This document shows, in pieces, positions 1 through 17,780 of a stretch of 64,000 bases of DNA (the stretch's first letter is position 1; every line of letters begins with the position of its first letter). A program made the translations under genes and the position numbers. The stretch is from Eutrigla gurnardus (Eukaryota; Chordata; Actinopteri; Perciformes; Triglidae), in the NCBI GenBank assembly GCA_963514095.1, contig OY741267.1:13764585-13828584 (forward strand), in the 5' to 3' direction. A model generated the notes under the pieces. It was not told where the DNA came from and made no database searches. It saw only the letters and a program-made list of their open reading frames with translations.

Positions 1-27
1 CCAACCCTTCTCTTTCAACGGCTAACA

Positions 28-61
28 CCCCCCCCCCTCCCCCACTCTCACCCTACCCCCT
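28..61. repeat. C-rich low-complexity tract
   Basis: A run of ten C (28-37) followed by further C blocks broken by single T or A. Simple sequence, no coding meaning. Confidence 0.8.
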
Positions 62-1156
62 TCCCTCTTTCCCAGTTCTGAGGAACGAGATAAAGAAATC
101 GTTTTTCTTTCACTGCCAATCAGGTCAGCACAATTACACAAACCGGCAAACAAGCGTCTCTCTTTGTGTCTCTCCAACATGCCGTCTCTCTTCCTCCCCT
201 GCTCCTATTTCCAGGTTTCCACACTCTGAGTAACAGGATGAAGAAATCACTTTCAAAGGAAGGTGCGATATGGCACAAACTAGCGGGCGCACACCTTCAA
301 CTCTGTCTCCATCCACCATTTTCCTCATCCACCAACCTCAGTTTGTTTGTCCTTTGCACATGTACATACGAACCTTGAACACTTATTTTCTTTGCTTCTC
401 ACTGTGGCACAACCCCAACCACTGGAGATTAACCAGTCCACACTTTCACCTCGCAAAGTCTGACGCAATGAGAGAAAGCCGTCGAGAGTCATAGATTAAC
501 ACCAAAGTACCAGATTAAAAAAAAAATGTTGGCCAGCGACGGCTTCCAGGCGTCTCAGATCTCCTCTGATGTAACGGGCCACCCGGGGAACCAGATGCTG
601 GGAATAGGAAATGTGGCAATTCCACAATTCCACCGCACATGTTTCAGGGCCATCGTCATGCATGCAAGCATTTTGCGTTGCGTCACCTTGATGTCTTCTG
701 AACTGGCACGAATGCGGCACTCAAGGGGAGCAGCGGCTTCGCTCATTCATCTTGCAGTAGTGACAACAACACCCGCAGGTTTGAATCAACTCTCCAGTAT
801 AAACAAACACACTTCTATCCTTTGACTCCGTGTTCTTGATTTTCATAATTTCCGTTTTAATAACACTCGTGCAAATCAGTAATCTCACACTTGTCTTAGA
901 CTTTTTTGCAGATGTTTTCCATTTTTTTTTGTAACGGCCTATGCATTTGTTTGTTTCTCGCCTGGCATGGGGTAGACGTTAAATCCAAACAAGTTAATTA
1001 GCGGGGAGATAGCATCGGCGCAAAACAAGGCTAATGAAATAAACACTGTCCTAAAAGAAGAGATTAGCAATTAAGCTATTGGAGCGCAGAGTCATTTATG
1101 TTCCTTTGTGCTGTCTTTTAATGTGGCATGGTAATGAATACTGCTCCTGCCTTTTA
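62..1156. other. Unique non-coding stretch; possible regulatory block at about 981-1098
   Basis: No supported gene. The short open frames have no recognisable domain or splice structure. Positions 981-1098 contain TAATTA, several TTAG/TAAT cores and no simple repeat, a texture often seen in conserved vertebrate non-coding elements. This is an impression from composition only. Confidence 0.3.
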
Positions 1157-1176
1157 TGTGTGTGTGTGTGTGTGTG
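1157..1176. repeat. (TG)n microsatellite
   Basis: Ten uninterrupted TG units. Confidence 0.9.
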
Positions 1177-1493
1177 AGAAATATGAATGTGTGCTGTTGG
1201 GTAACAATAACAAACTCTCGCCTATTTGTTCACCAGCCTTTGTTTACTGAAGGACAGTATGGCTATCTTCTGTTTAACAGCTACAATCCTGACACTCGGT
1301 GTACAAACTCTAATACACTTCCTGTATGTGACACTACGTGTTTATATTAAACCGGGAGAGTTATGGATGCTCTTGCTGAGTTTGTTGTCCCACTCGGTGC
1401 ACTGTTGTGAAATGCGGTTGATTTAAATAAATGGTAGTATGAGAGGTGGTGACTGAATTAAGGCAGAACGTGTGTGTTTACACATGTTTGGAT

Positions 1494-1496
<3 letters not shown>

Positions 1497-1561
<65 letters not shown>

Positions 1562-1566
1562 GTGTG
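1497..1566. repeat. (TG)n microsatellite
   Basis: About 70 bp of TG with one CG interruption near the 3' end. It faces a (CA)n tract about 125 bp downstream, so the two could pair as an inverted repeat. Confidence 0.95.
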
Positions 1567-1687
1567 ACAGAGAAATTCCTGTAAATGTTGTATATATTGA
1601 AGCCTCCTTTGCTAAACCGAGACAAAGTTCAAATGTTTTGCATCCTCCATGTGTCTTGCACACTGCATGACAGTATATTACATTCAT

Positions 1688-1691
<4 letters not shown>

Positions 1692-1718
<27 letters not shown>
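1692..1718. repeat. (AC)n microsatellite
   Basis: About 27 bp of perfect AC, complementary in sense to the TG tract at 1497-1566. Confidence 0.9.
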
Positions 1719-3860
1719 GAGGAATCTTCTCTCGGCTGCATGTGTGATCCATCTGGTCCGGTCTAGTTTCATCAGAGCAGCTGATGAATGGCGAGCGGGG
1801 GGCTCTACAGCGACCGGGACACATGGCAACTCCCCCTCCACAACACTGTTCATTCCTCGCATCTATCTATATGTCCAGTTTGTGGCCGGGGAAGTCATTA
1901 ACTCACAGGCCCTCTGGGTTCCTGAACGCCACTGACCAGAAGGAGGGAAATTATTTGTGTGCTTTTTATGGAATTTTGAAAGAACAATCTCTGCATCCAT
2001 AGTCGTTTTTCTTGCAAAATACAGTTATTCTTTTTTGGGAGAACCTGACTTTGTTCAAGTTGATACCAAAGACTTGCATCCTTTTGCAATCAAATATCAC
2101 AGCCGATTGTGAAATAGTGACGAAATTGAAGTCTACTGATTCTTTTGACACAAATTTTCCATTGTTTTGTGACGCCAACAAAAAAAAACACAGCATTGGA
2201 CAATCTATTAGGATCCTTTTTCAGGGTGGACACACAAATTTAAATTTCACCCAGAAATAACAAAACAATCTCTCCGTTTGCATTTCTGCAGATTGACATC
2301 GCCGCGTGTTGCATTGCTGCATGGGTATGTCATTATGTGATGATGGCCTGGCGCTGCATGTGTGCACACACGTGTAGAGTGAGTGTGCATCTTCCCATTC
2401 CAGCTCCTACATGTGTGTATTCAGGTGTATGAGAACGTAAGAGACAGTTGCCCCGGCAGAGCTCATCTCTCATGTCTCCCCTCCTAAACAATGGCCTATT
2501 GTGGCACACGGGCAGACTGACAGATTCGATATAGACCGCGCTATAGAAAGCAGATTAAGTCGCTGCATCATTGCTTACGGCTCCTTTTAGACGCCATTAA
2601 TTGCCTTCATCATTGGCAGCCATTCTTTCGCTTGAAGTAAAGAGGTTTAAGAAAAATGAGCTGGATATCACCGTTTCAGAAGCGGCGGCTGAGCTCATTT
2701 ACTGTCAGATTCTGAGGAACATGTATTGTTTGGAGGGTTTTGTTTTTCTCTACAATGATGGAATAATAACATCATGAAGTGCCGCCTTTTTATAATATAA
2801 AATGTATCACTTTGAAAGTGCTAGATCATGTAGAGAGGAGGAAATAACTTATAAGAGCAGGTGAGACAATAGTTATAAAACTTTCAAAGCAAAGGCATCA
2901 AGATGGTGATGTTTTATCGTGACACTTTATAAATGTTAACCTTGCTCTCTGTCTTTAGCTTTAAGGCAAAACCCACTTTATTTATATTCCCTGATGGATG
3001 TAATGCATACGGCTCTGTCCTCAAAAGGAGCAGCTGGGGGGAGAGATTGAATGCTCTCTGCTCACTATTTCTTTTATGCGACTCAGTGCTCCGACACCTT
3101 TTGGCCATCGGTCTGTTTGTGAAATCATCGCTCTGGGAATCGGTGTCATTCCTGGCGAGCTTCGTCAACTGTACTCCAGAAGGCCAGGGCGCAAAGGGAC
3201 TATCCCCCTGCCTGACTCTGAGTCATAGCATGCCAAAGTGCATCCACTGACATGAACTTTGATTGTTTCTGAGAGGCAGATCGTGTTGAGCAAGATTCCA
3301 GTTTCTAAAGTCACATGCACACATATCTGGTATGTTTGTTTAGTGCAAGACTTTGTTTTTGGCCATGATGGTCACCTGACCTCAATCCAACTGACTGTAT
3401 GTTTCACTTACTAGAGACCAGACTGAAGGCAGATGATCTGCTGCGAGACGTGCAGATGGCTGCAAATCATTGCAGTAAATATAACACGTTTCAGCTTATG
3501 TCTTTGAGTGGAAGATTTCTGACCGTTACTGACTGCAAACTATTTCACATTGAATATTGAACATGTAAACTATTATTTTAGGATTAAGGCTAAACCATGC
3601 CCCATCCAGAGTTCTCAGATGACCTCATCTCTGAAGAAATATGTACAGCAGTCAGTGGCGAGAGACAAATATTGATATGATGTTGAGCCTGTTTGAATTA
3701 TTACACATGTGATGTTTGTAAATGTAATTTCATTTTTTCACATCATGAAAGCCTTTCTGATGGTACAATTCAAATGGGATGAAATGACCAACTCTGTCCT
3801 CTTTGGCTGCTATGTATTCAATTTCATTTTAATACCGATGCCTCTATATGACCTGCATAA
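1719..3860. other. Unique non-coding stretch; possible regulatory block at about 2541-2710
   Basis: No supported gene or recognisable repeat. Positions 2541-2710 are balanced in composition, lack simple repeats and contain ATTAA and GATTAA cores, consistent in appearance with a conserved non-coding element. Not verifiable without alignment. Confidence 0.3.
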
Positions 3861-4421
3861 AGGCTCGGTTATGCTTCCGCGTAGTGATCACGCAACGGCC
3901 ACGCAGTTGCTTGGAGACCATGATGGTTCTGAGTTGGGTTTACGTGTCGAAATGCAATTCAATGCCAGATAGAGGGCGCTATGTTTTTTGTAAAGACTGA
4001 CCGACCGACCGAGACTCTTGGCGTATATCGTCGTAGCCTCGTTATAGCCTATTTGTTTACTTTCCGGCTTTAAACATCCACAATTTTTCAGAACTTGGTG
4101 TTTTATTTCTTTGTGCAAAAGCGACAAGGTGCAAACAATAAAACGAGGTGAAAACAATGAAAGTAGCCTTTTAAAAGTTTAAATGGCGGTGTTTATGAGT
4201 GGAAACTGGATAGCGGTCTCCAGCGGATGTAGTTAGCGGACCAATCACAGCCAATGCCGCTGCGTTGGTGTTGCGTTGGTGTTGCGCCGCCTCGACGCGC
4301 GTCTAGGATTTTTGGGAGGTACACGTCAGGCCCTTGCGTTGGATGTAAAGGGGGTCCGCAAGGACGTAAGGGGTCCGCAAGCCCCCTTACGTTGTGTCGA
4401 CGCGGAAGCATAACTTGGGCT
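3861..4421. mobile_element. Non-autonomous DNA transposon (MITE), PIF/Harbinger-like
   Basis: A 561-bp element with terminal inverted repeats. The left end begins AGGCTCGG and continues GTTATGCTTCCGCGT; the reverse complement of the right end begins AGCCCAAG and continues with the same 15 bases. TAA flanks both ends (3858-3860 and 4422-4424), a 3-bp duplication typical of PIF/Harbinger elements. The body is clearly richer in GC and CpG than its surroundings. Near the right end, a GGGGTCCGCAAG motif occurs twice and a short hairpin forms with GCCCCCTTACG. There is no transposase frame, so it would need help in trans. The superfamily rests on the TAA duplication alone. Confidence 0.75.
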
Positions 4422-4424
4422 TAA

Positions 4425-6949
<2,525 letters not shown>

Positions 6950-7137
6950 CACTCCCAGTAAAAGGACGACTAATAAAAAAGGTTGTGAAGTAGCTCCATC
7001 TCCACTGTGGCAGACTCGCTCCATAATATAAAAGCCTGGTGATTTCATGCACCTTGATTAAATTTAGTTGCAGATCACATATTGCGGGCAGCGTGTGTTG
7101 CCTTGGCAACTGTTGATCACACTTCAACCCCTTATTC

Positions 7138-9316
<2,179 letters not shown>

Positions 9317-9395
<79 letters not shown>

Positions 9396-9408
9396 GACAC
9401 ACACACAC
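9317..9408. repeat. (AC)n microsatellite
   Basis: About 90 bp of AC with a TC break near 9357 and a GCAG break near 9393. Confidence 0.95.
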
Positions 9409-9680
9409 GTGTGCTCATGACACATGCACATAAACGTGCCAGATATCATCAAGCTATCTCATCTAGGACAAGAGCGCTGCAGCGTTGTTCTGCCTGATGT
9501 TTGTTCCCAAAGAGAGCTGAGGTAAATTTGGGACTAAAGCGCTGTGTGTTCACGCATTAGAATAAAAGACGGAAGCAGCAGCGAGGATAAAGCACACAGA
9601 AGACGGAGCACAGTCTCTCTGGTCTTTAAATGAGCTATCTGATGGCTGAGCACAGGAAGCGGTACCGCCAAATCAAAGGA

Positions 9681-9740
9681 TGTGTGTGCGTTTTAAGCAA
9701 CAAGTGTGTGTGTTTGTGCGTTTGTGTGTGCGCGTGTGCA
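9681..9740. repeat. Imperfect GT-rich tract
   Basis: GT repeats broken by GCGTTTTAAGCAACAA and TTTGTGCG segments; a decayed microsatellite. Confidence 0.7.
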
Positions 9741-12425
9741 GGAGTGGAAGATGTTCACCAGGCAGCACAACAGGGATTCTGTCTATGAAGTTCAGTCTGC
9801 TTGGTTCCAGCTCCTGTTGTTGTTGTTTTTTGATCAGAAACATCTGAAGCTGCTCGACCTTACATCTCTCCGCAGCGGCTGGATCTTCTGAATGAGCACA
9901 TGTGGATCGGAGCAAGGCCTCAACTGCTTCTGTAAACAATCTCTGCTATTGTTTAGGGAGGAAGGTGCTGCCATTTCAAAGTCGCAGAGCAACACAGACT
10001 CAGAGACACAAGCTGCTTAACTCTGCACGAAATCAACAACACCAAGTTCCTGATGGCAAGACTTTAGCAGCGTGACACAACCCCCCCAAAACCTCCTTGA
10101 TGAGGGTTGACTGTGTGGAGCCACTTGACAGCCTCCTGACCTTATTTCAGCCAATAGAAGGACACCTGGGATGGTTAACAGACAGTTAAGTGGTTGATTG
10201 GTGGCTGCCTGGTCAGTCGGGCCGTGATGCTACTTTTCTGTTGGGCCATGTGGGCATTTAGTCAGGGAGAGTGGCTCCATAGTAATGTTTACACAGGCAT
10301 TGTGTTACTTGAGCCTGCAGTGCTTTAAACTAGGCCACAGAACTGGACGGCCTGCAGAGCGTATAATATAAGAAAGATTTATTCTGACTAAAGAAGAGAG
10401 GAAAGTTAGGAGGCGTTTCTATGGAGTGATAACGTCTATGATGGGAGGATGTTTTGCTCAAAAGACCATCAGATTTGAACACTATCGACATCTGTGTGTT
10501 TCCTGTTTCATGCCGGCTGAAATGTATTTTTTGCACTGTGACAAAGTCAGTGAGATGATCTAGTGTTTAGATTACAAATCACGTGACATGTTTGAAGGAA
10601 AGATTGGATTAACAAGTAATGACTGTGCAAATTTGAAGATGGGTGTACTAGAGTTGGGGAAGTGACCATTGGCCTCCCCACTTTACACCCCAGGCTCTAA
10701 TTTGGACATGAACACCGGCCTCCTACATCAAAGTCCTTTGACCGATGGGTGGAACACATCCACCCTATGCTGCTTTTTGTCTTTATACTGAGTCATCACA
10801 TGATGTCGGTATCAGACGGCGAGTGGCATGATGAATCGTCTTTGATGCCTTCGTAAGCTGGTCTCTAGTATACTGAGTGAGGTCTCTGTCAAGTCCTCAA
10901 GGAAATCTCTTTAGCTGCTAAATGTTATGAACAAAAAGTCAACTCTAACATCTGTACTTGCAGTCTAAAAAATGACTCATCAACACCCCAGCATAACTGT
11001 TAATGGGACAGTAAAAGACAAAGTGTTGCATGATATACTGAAGGACGAGGAGCACGGCCGGCTCTGCCTCAGTTTAACTACAGACGATGAGAAGATCAAT
11101 CATATCCGCTTGTAAAATGTTGGATGAAAGTTTTGAGCTTGAATATTGCACATTTGTCCAATTGACCTGAAAGCAAATGTAGCTTATGTTGTTTTCAGAT
11201 GGGTGTAGCCACATTCATCCATATATATTATATATATATATATATTTATATATATCTTTTGTTTTGTGTGAATGAAAATAATTTTTTTTTTAACTCGACA
11301 CATCTTTTGACGTGCTGTTGTTCAGTCAATAGATGGTGATTTATCGACTCATATCCGGCAGGTTGGAATGCGTGTACATTAACCTCTGTGGGTTGTTCCA
11401 CAGTGCTTTCCCATGATGCCCTGCTGGTGCGATCAATAGGGCTGCAGACACATGACATTTGATGGTTTTGCAGTGTGTGTGTTTGTGTGTATGTGTGTGC
11501 CACTACAATCTAGATCGGCGCTGTTCCATTAACTTATTTTAAATGGGTTGCTTTATATTAGCAGTAGACGTTCACCATCCAGCAGCTCTGCACGGATCGC
11601 CGGTTTATGCAAATGTATGATAACTTAAAAGCAGTGAGTACAATGAGCAGCTGTTGTTTCAAGGTCAGAGAGCGCCGAGGCTTAATATACACAGCAATAG
11701 AAAATCCCTTTTTTTTTATTTAACAAGCACAGTCTGCAGTGGGAGAACGTCTGCCTCTGCTTGCATGATGTAATGATGTGTTGTGTGGATTTCATTGCCT
11801 GATATAAAGGAACAGACATCGTCTGACGGCTATACACAAGGACATGTTTGTTTTTATTAGAAATATCCCTGAAAACAAAGCATGGCTATCTGTTACTAGT
11901 TGACATAAATCTATTCCCCCTTCAAACCACCAATGAAATGAACCCGACTGGGTGACATGGAGTTAATAGATGGCTTCAGGCTGCGTGGTGCCTCTTCCTC
12001 ATCGTGTCTAATCCTAATGACTAATCCGGTTGTAAACGATAGACCCGTCACTCTTTTCTTTACAGTGTGTCTCACACGGCCTATTTCGGAACAGTAGCGT
12101 TCACGCTGCTGCTTGGAACAGATATCGCCCTTTATTTTTTTTTACTGTTAAGAATAGAAACAAGTTGCTAAATATTGCCACGCAAGTAATTTATTCTTAA
12201 ATGTATATCCTCCTGAGGTTGTCAGACATGGAAGTGCTTTGTTCCCTTTACGCTCCACCCTTCACTTGTGCCTTTTTTCATGATCAAGTTAAAACCAAAT
12301 AACCAAATAAATGTTCTAGTACAGTCCTTTGATTTGTCACACAGATGTCATATGGAAGAGGTTGTATTGACACCTGAGTTAGAGGAGGAAATCCATACCA
12401 ACGTCATGTCTGTCCGTTAAAGATA
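9741..12425. other. Unique non-coding stretch with an AT tract
   Basis: No gene supported. Contains a (TA)n-rich tract at 11221-11256 and a T run at 11282-11291. Otherwise mixed-composition unique DNA. Confidence 0.4.
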
Positions 12426-12540
12426 TTAGCTTAGCTTAGCTTAGCTTAGCATGAAGATCGCAAACATTGGGAAACAGCTAGCATGGGTCCGTCCAAAGCT
12501 AACAAAGTGTGCCTACAGGCAGCACCTCCCAATTTGAATT
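12426..12540 (+). repeat. Teleost interspersed repeat with (TTAGC)n head
   Basis: Five TTAGC units (12426-12450) lead into ATGAAGATCGCAAAC, GGGAAACAGCTAGC and GTCCAAAGCTAACAAA. The order of words TTAGC repeat, GGGAAACAGCTAGC, TCCAAAG-TAACAAA matches an interspersed repeat I recognise as abundant in spiny-rayed fish genomes. The 3' limit is uncertain, and a further 100 bp may belong to it. I cannot name the family. Confidence 0.65.
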
Positions 12541-15500
12541 TACAGTGAGTAACTATCAACACAAAATCATTCCTTATAGTGGCTTTAAGTTGTTACATCC
12601 TGGAGTGTTTATGTCAGGGAGGGGCTGCCAGCAACCAGCATTGCCATTGAAATTTGGTCGTATGTGAATGCAACATTTAGGAGAAATGTAGCATAGCGCT
12701 AAATGTCACCGCTCTGCACTATACTGACCAACAGCCAAAAATGATTGAGCTCACTAAAGTGTCGACTTCTCCTAGAACTAAAACTAGATACAATTCTCCA
12801 GTGCTTTTTTAAGCCTTTATGACAGATGTTTTTTTCCCTGACTGATTCAATAGAGTAATGAATTTAATAAGCTGCCCCCCCAACCTCCTTCCTGGCTTAC
12901 TGCTGGCTCAAACCCCTGGAAACGGAAAGTTAATGACGGTTTGTGTGGTGCCCTAAATGCCATAAGCTTGCTCTGGTCTTATGATTACACAGCCAGTTTG
13001 CAGCTCCTCCGTCAAGCTTAGATATCAGGTGAGTATAAGAAAACGGCTCGGCCCACATTGGGAAACATGAAGGACAGAAGAAAGATGACAATATTTCTAT
13101 GGGAAATTGAACTTATAGCATGTTTTAAGAGTACACGTTTTATTATTTTCTGAAAGACATAGTAAAGCTTTGGTGTGTTGAACACGCCCCCAAATGCACT
13201 GTTGCGTCATATTGTAATAACTGCCTTTTTAAAGCAACTTATGTCATCGCAGTATATTTCAGATCTATTTCAGATCACATTCATAGGGCTTTAGATTGTG
13301 TATTTTCTCTCGTATCACCGCTGGTATTGTGAAAAGCAATTTCATGGCAGGTTGGTGAGGCACCATTGTGTCTGAAGATGAATGCTGTGTCCGTACGTGG
13401 CTTCGGCGAGTAGGCAGATGCTCTCCAGGCCATCCCGACTGTATGAGAGGAACGGAGAGGATTAGCGCTGTAGAGGCTCGACGTCCACTCCTGGTCCATT
13501 TCGGTCCTTCTCAGTAGATTGCATTGCTGCAATTCCAGCTTGTTCCTCTCCACTGAAGTGGTATGCAACAACAAATAATCTTTTTAGAGAATTTTCATTT
13601 AAATTATGCTTTTATTTTAAGGGAAGTTTTTAATATAAACGCAAAATCCAAGTTGAGGATGATATGCTAATCCAGCTGGTTACACAAAATACTTCCCTTT
13701 AGGCTCTTACATAATCTTAAAGTTCTGAATGAGTGTTCTCCCTCTCATCATGATTGATTTACAGGAAGTAAGCAGATTTAAGGGACCTGTTGTCTGCCTT
13801 GTATGTTACAGATTTGTAAATGTTACATCATCCTGCCGCCTGCAGGGAAAGTATTTGAAAATGTTTTCCAATTCTGGAGAGCGTAACTGGCATTTCGGGT
13901 TAAAACCGACACCATTGAAGTCGTCAATGACTTAATGTTAAGTGAATCTTCGCAGTGGCATGACGGCAAACAAAGACATGTTTATTCATTACTTCTGTAT
14001 AGCAGGACATGCATGATCGCCTGTAATGACTGAAAATAGAAAGTAGTTAAACGTCCCAGTTGTGACCTTTTCGAAGCACCGGGGCGGCGGACCGACCACA
14101 AGCAGCACCCACCGTGTCCACCCCACTGTTTTCCATGCACTAACTGCAAGGAGGTGCAGGCGCACACACTATTACCTCTGGAATGGTGGAGGAATTGAAT
14201 TAGTCCAGGGTGGCTTAAGCATGTGGGCTTGTGTGAACCTGTTAGCGGGGTGCGAGTGCATCATCTTTCACAATCTGCCGGCTGTGTGATGTACCCGGGA
14301 AAATGAGGCTGCTGTGGCTCTGCAGATGGAGCGGCGCCTCGCTGGTGAAAATGTATTCGCTGGCTTTTTTTTTTTTTTTTGTGTGTGTGTGTGTGGTGTG
14401 AGACAGAGACGGAAGGAAAAAGAGGGAACGATGAAAGGCAAGGACAGAGGCTGGTGTGACTTAATCTGTGTTAAAAACTGACATTTAATTGCAGAACTAA
14501 TTGAAGTTATTATGTTCTGGGTATAGGAACATGTCATATTTTGTCACATTGACTGTCTTGGTTACGTAAAAACCTTGACTACCTTCATGTGTATGAGCTG
14601 TGAATGCACTCGTAGAAAGTAATAATGTAAGTTACTCAAGTACCGTAAATATTATGTTTCACCACCAGCAGTAGGTTGCCATTGAACATCCTGTTGCTAG
14701 TGGCAACCACTACTGGCAGAGTTTTATAGCAGTAGTTTAACAGTTAAATCTAACGGTCAGATGTGTGACCAAGCAAATATTGACAGGCGTCTTTTATCTA
14801 CTGCCCAAATGGCTTTGTGTGAGCATCACGTGGAGGTAATCTCTTTATCATAGCAGTGACGGTCAGATCTGTTAATTTAGGTTGTCTGTGATGAGTCTCT
14901 GGCTGACACTCGCAGGTAAAGTCAATGAAAAGACACAGTTTGATTGGCCCAGGGTGGCACAAAGTGAGGCAAAGGCAAATTCAAAATGACATGAATGCAA
15001 AAAACAGCCCAGAGGTCAAATTCATGTGAACAATGCGAGGCAACCATTGACCCTTCACTAAGTCAAGCTTCCACACACGCCATGTCATAATGGCATTTAC
15101 AACAATATCAGTCAGAGATCTTCCAAGGGAAATAATAGTACATTTCTGGAATAACAGTTGTGAAATATCAGACGGAAAAGACTACAATATTGATTTGAGC
15201 GCTACAGTCACGATATAATTTGTTGGCCGAGTATTGTGAATGAACAGGAAATTAAAATCGAGGGAAAGGCTCATCGGTCCCAATGCAAAAGTCTGGCACC
15301 CCCACGTCTTGACAATTCATGTTAACTGTCTAAAAGTATGTAGCAGTATGTCTACGGACTTGCAGGTCCCGTATACATACTGTTTCAGCATCGTTCCTTG
15401 TTCTGGAAGCTTCACGGGCCTCCCTAGTTACGGTTGCTAACGTAGGATTGGACCGTGGCCATTCTAGGGAGGTGATTGCTGTGTTGTAGGGACATTTTTA

Positions 15501-16902
15501 TCTCTGTCATGACAAGCGATGTAACTCCTTTGACAGCTTGTCTATACTTTTGTGAATCGGTGCGACTGGGTCTGACTCCTGATATCTCATCATCTTTTTC
15601 TGATTTGCAATCTCTATGCTTGAGTTTCTGAAGCAAGCCTTATTATTTTCCAACCACTGTAGCTGGAGTTACTGGCTACTTTGGAGACTTAGATTTTAAA
15701 CTTATAATAATAACAGGGGCTTATCATAAAGTCAGACTGTTGTCGGGTTACAATCTTTAAATGTCACCTTGTCAAAAGCTATTAAAATCAATTTCTTTTG
15801 CTGGATGGAAGATAAGTTTTGACATAATCTAAAATCAATCTTGTCCTTCAGCTGTCTGTAAATTCACAAAACTGTAGATACGTTTTTTTCTTCTATTTTT
15901 TATTACTGATAATTGATATGCACCAGGTCCAGATTTACCAAATCATACTACTTTGAGCCTTGAGTAAAGAATTATAAAGCTCCTTCCACCACGTAGGAAC
16001 TAGTCTTAAGTGAGCCACCAGTTAGAAATGTGTTGTATCATCTGCAATCTAGTGTGCATGCTAGTTGAGTTCCTCTCTGCTTCCTGTCGGTGTGATTTCA
16101 GTGACTCACGTGTCGCCTTTGAAAGCCCGTCAAGGAAGGAAACGTTGTCTTCATTGGCCCAATGAGACTGTGCTGGTGTTTTCTGAGCTTTTACCTTCAT
16201 TTTTATATAGACTATTGTGTCTGACGTGACTGACGGACAGCCTTGAAAAGCCATTCATCCAACATGCACATCTGTGTGTTTTATTTACTAAAATTACCTC
16301 AGAGTTCCAAGGAGGTCTTTTTAGGAGGAAGTGGTTTGTGCTGCTTGGTGACAATGTTATCACATGGCAACCCAGGAAATGTCACCCTCTCAGTTTGGGC
16401 AGTAAACAGTTCTGCGACTGTGCTATCTCTCTGTTCCTTGTGCCACAGATTTTCACAGATTGGGAGCCAGACCGATATCTCTGGGGTGATGGCGTATAAG
16501 GGTCACTGTTTCCAGATTTCAAGAATAATCTTTTCTTGTAAAAAGAAGTTGTAATCTTCTAAAAAAATAAGGTTGCAATTTTAGTTATTATATAATACGT
16601 TTTTATATTATATAATAAAATGAGAATAAAGTGATATAGTCAAGAAGATTACAAGAGATTATAGTTCAATGTTCCAGTGTTTTATATGTGACTTAATACA
16701 AAAGATTTGGCCTTCATGTGCATATTTTCTGTTTACTAGCATTATTAGAACCTCATACTTCACAGTTGCACTAAAACACAGTTGTAATCTGATGATCACT
16801 GCAGTATAATGTGCAAAACCTGCCCATATGATACTTTATCAGCCTGAATAAACCCATACTGTAAAAACAGCGCATTAACAGAATCATTCCAACGCTCAAC
16901 TG
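12541..16902. other. Unique non-coding stretch
   Basis: No gene supported. Holds a T16 run followed by (GT)7 at 14365-14394. The remainder, including open frames near 13281-13574, 15240-15440 and 16243-16554, shows no domain, repeat or convincing splice structure. Confidence 0.4.
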
Positions 16903-17024
16903 TTTTTTTTTTTTTTTACGTCTTTTTGCATTTAGCACTTAAGCACAAGCACTTTCTGTGAAGCACTTTGGTTGCGGCTCAGCCGTTTGTATATGTGCTA
17001 TATAAATACGATTTGATTTGATTT
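16903..17024 (+). mobile_element. 3' fragment of an L2-type LINE (or SINE sharing its tail)
   Basis: A T15 run (16903-16917) precedes sequence with AAGCACTTTGGTTGCG, GTTTGTATATGTGCTATATAAATA and a short (GATTT)n tail ending at 17024. The string AAGCACTTT...GTGCTATATAAATA with a simple-repeat tail is the signature 3' end of L2-clade non-LTR elements in fish. Only the last ~100 bp is present, as expected of 5' truncation. Confidence 0.7.
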
Positions 17025-17689
17025 CAGAAATAGGATATTAGCCTACATAATTGAAAATCTTTCAATAATTTACAATTTTAATGTAGCAAATTCTAAATGT
17101 AGTACACAAATTTACAAAAAAACTTTCAGTTAATTATTTGTCTCTTTTAACTTCAAATATAAATTGAGCAGCTACACGATTTGATTTTATATCACAATTT
17201 CAGCACTCTACAGACTGATTATTGAACTCCATTTATTGGCTTTCAGCAAAGTCAGAGTAAGAATCTCATTCTAATTGTTCCACATTGACTTTCCATGGGG
17301 CTGCATGTAAATAAAGCAGACTTGCGTTTCAGACGCAGGGAAACTCCACGCATCGTTGCCCCATCAAACCAACAGGAGCTGCTCTGGAGAGCAATCAGTG
17401 CTGACTAAACCCGTCATATTGATGGATCTATCAGCCACTGGCTGAGGTCCCAGAAGCCTCTGGCTTTGTGGTCGGGCCATATTGTCAGCTCAGTTTGAGA
17501 TCCAGCTCCAGGAATCCTAATCCTTTGCCCCTGCTGAACCGCCTACTGACAACTTTAATTAGTCAGGAAGTTAAATAACTCCCTCCAAAAAAGAGGTCTG
17601 CAGAGATCTTAAAACCAGGTCCGGCCAGGTCAACAGAAGCACTTTTTAGTGGTGACCTAAGAGTATTTTTGAAGAATCAGTCTGGTTAC
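17025..17689. other. Unique non-coding stretch
   Basis: No gene, repeat family or strong signal seen. AT-rich up to about 17290, then mixed composition. Confidence 0.4.
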
Positions 17690-17780
17690 TAGGGGTGTGC
17701 ATTGGCACTGCCCTCACAATTCGATTCGATTACGATTCACGAGGTAACGATTCGATTCAACTCAATTCTATGATGCATGG
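17690..17780 (+). repeat. Fragment of an 'ATTCGATT'-rich teleost repeat
   Basis: TAGGGGTGTGCATTGGCACT followed by several ATTCGATT/CGATTCA words. This form, a GGGGTGTGCATTGG-like start plus CGATTCGATT stretches, is common at the ends of fish DNA-transposon repeats. I see no matching opposite terminus within 600 bp, so it is probably a truncated copy. Confidence 0.55.
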
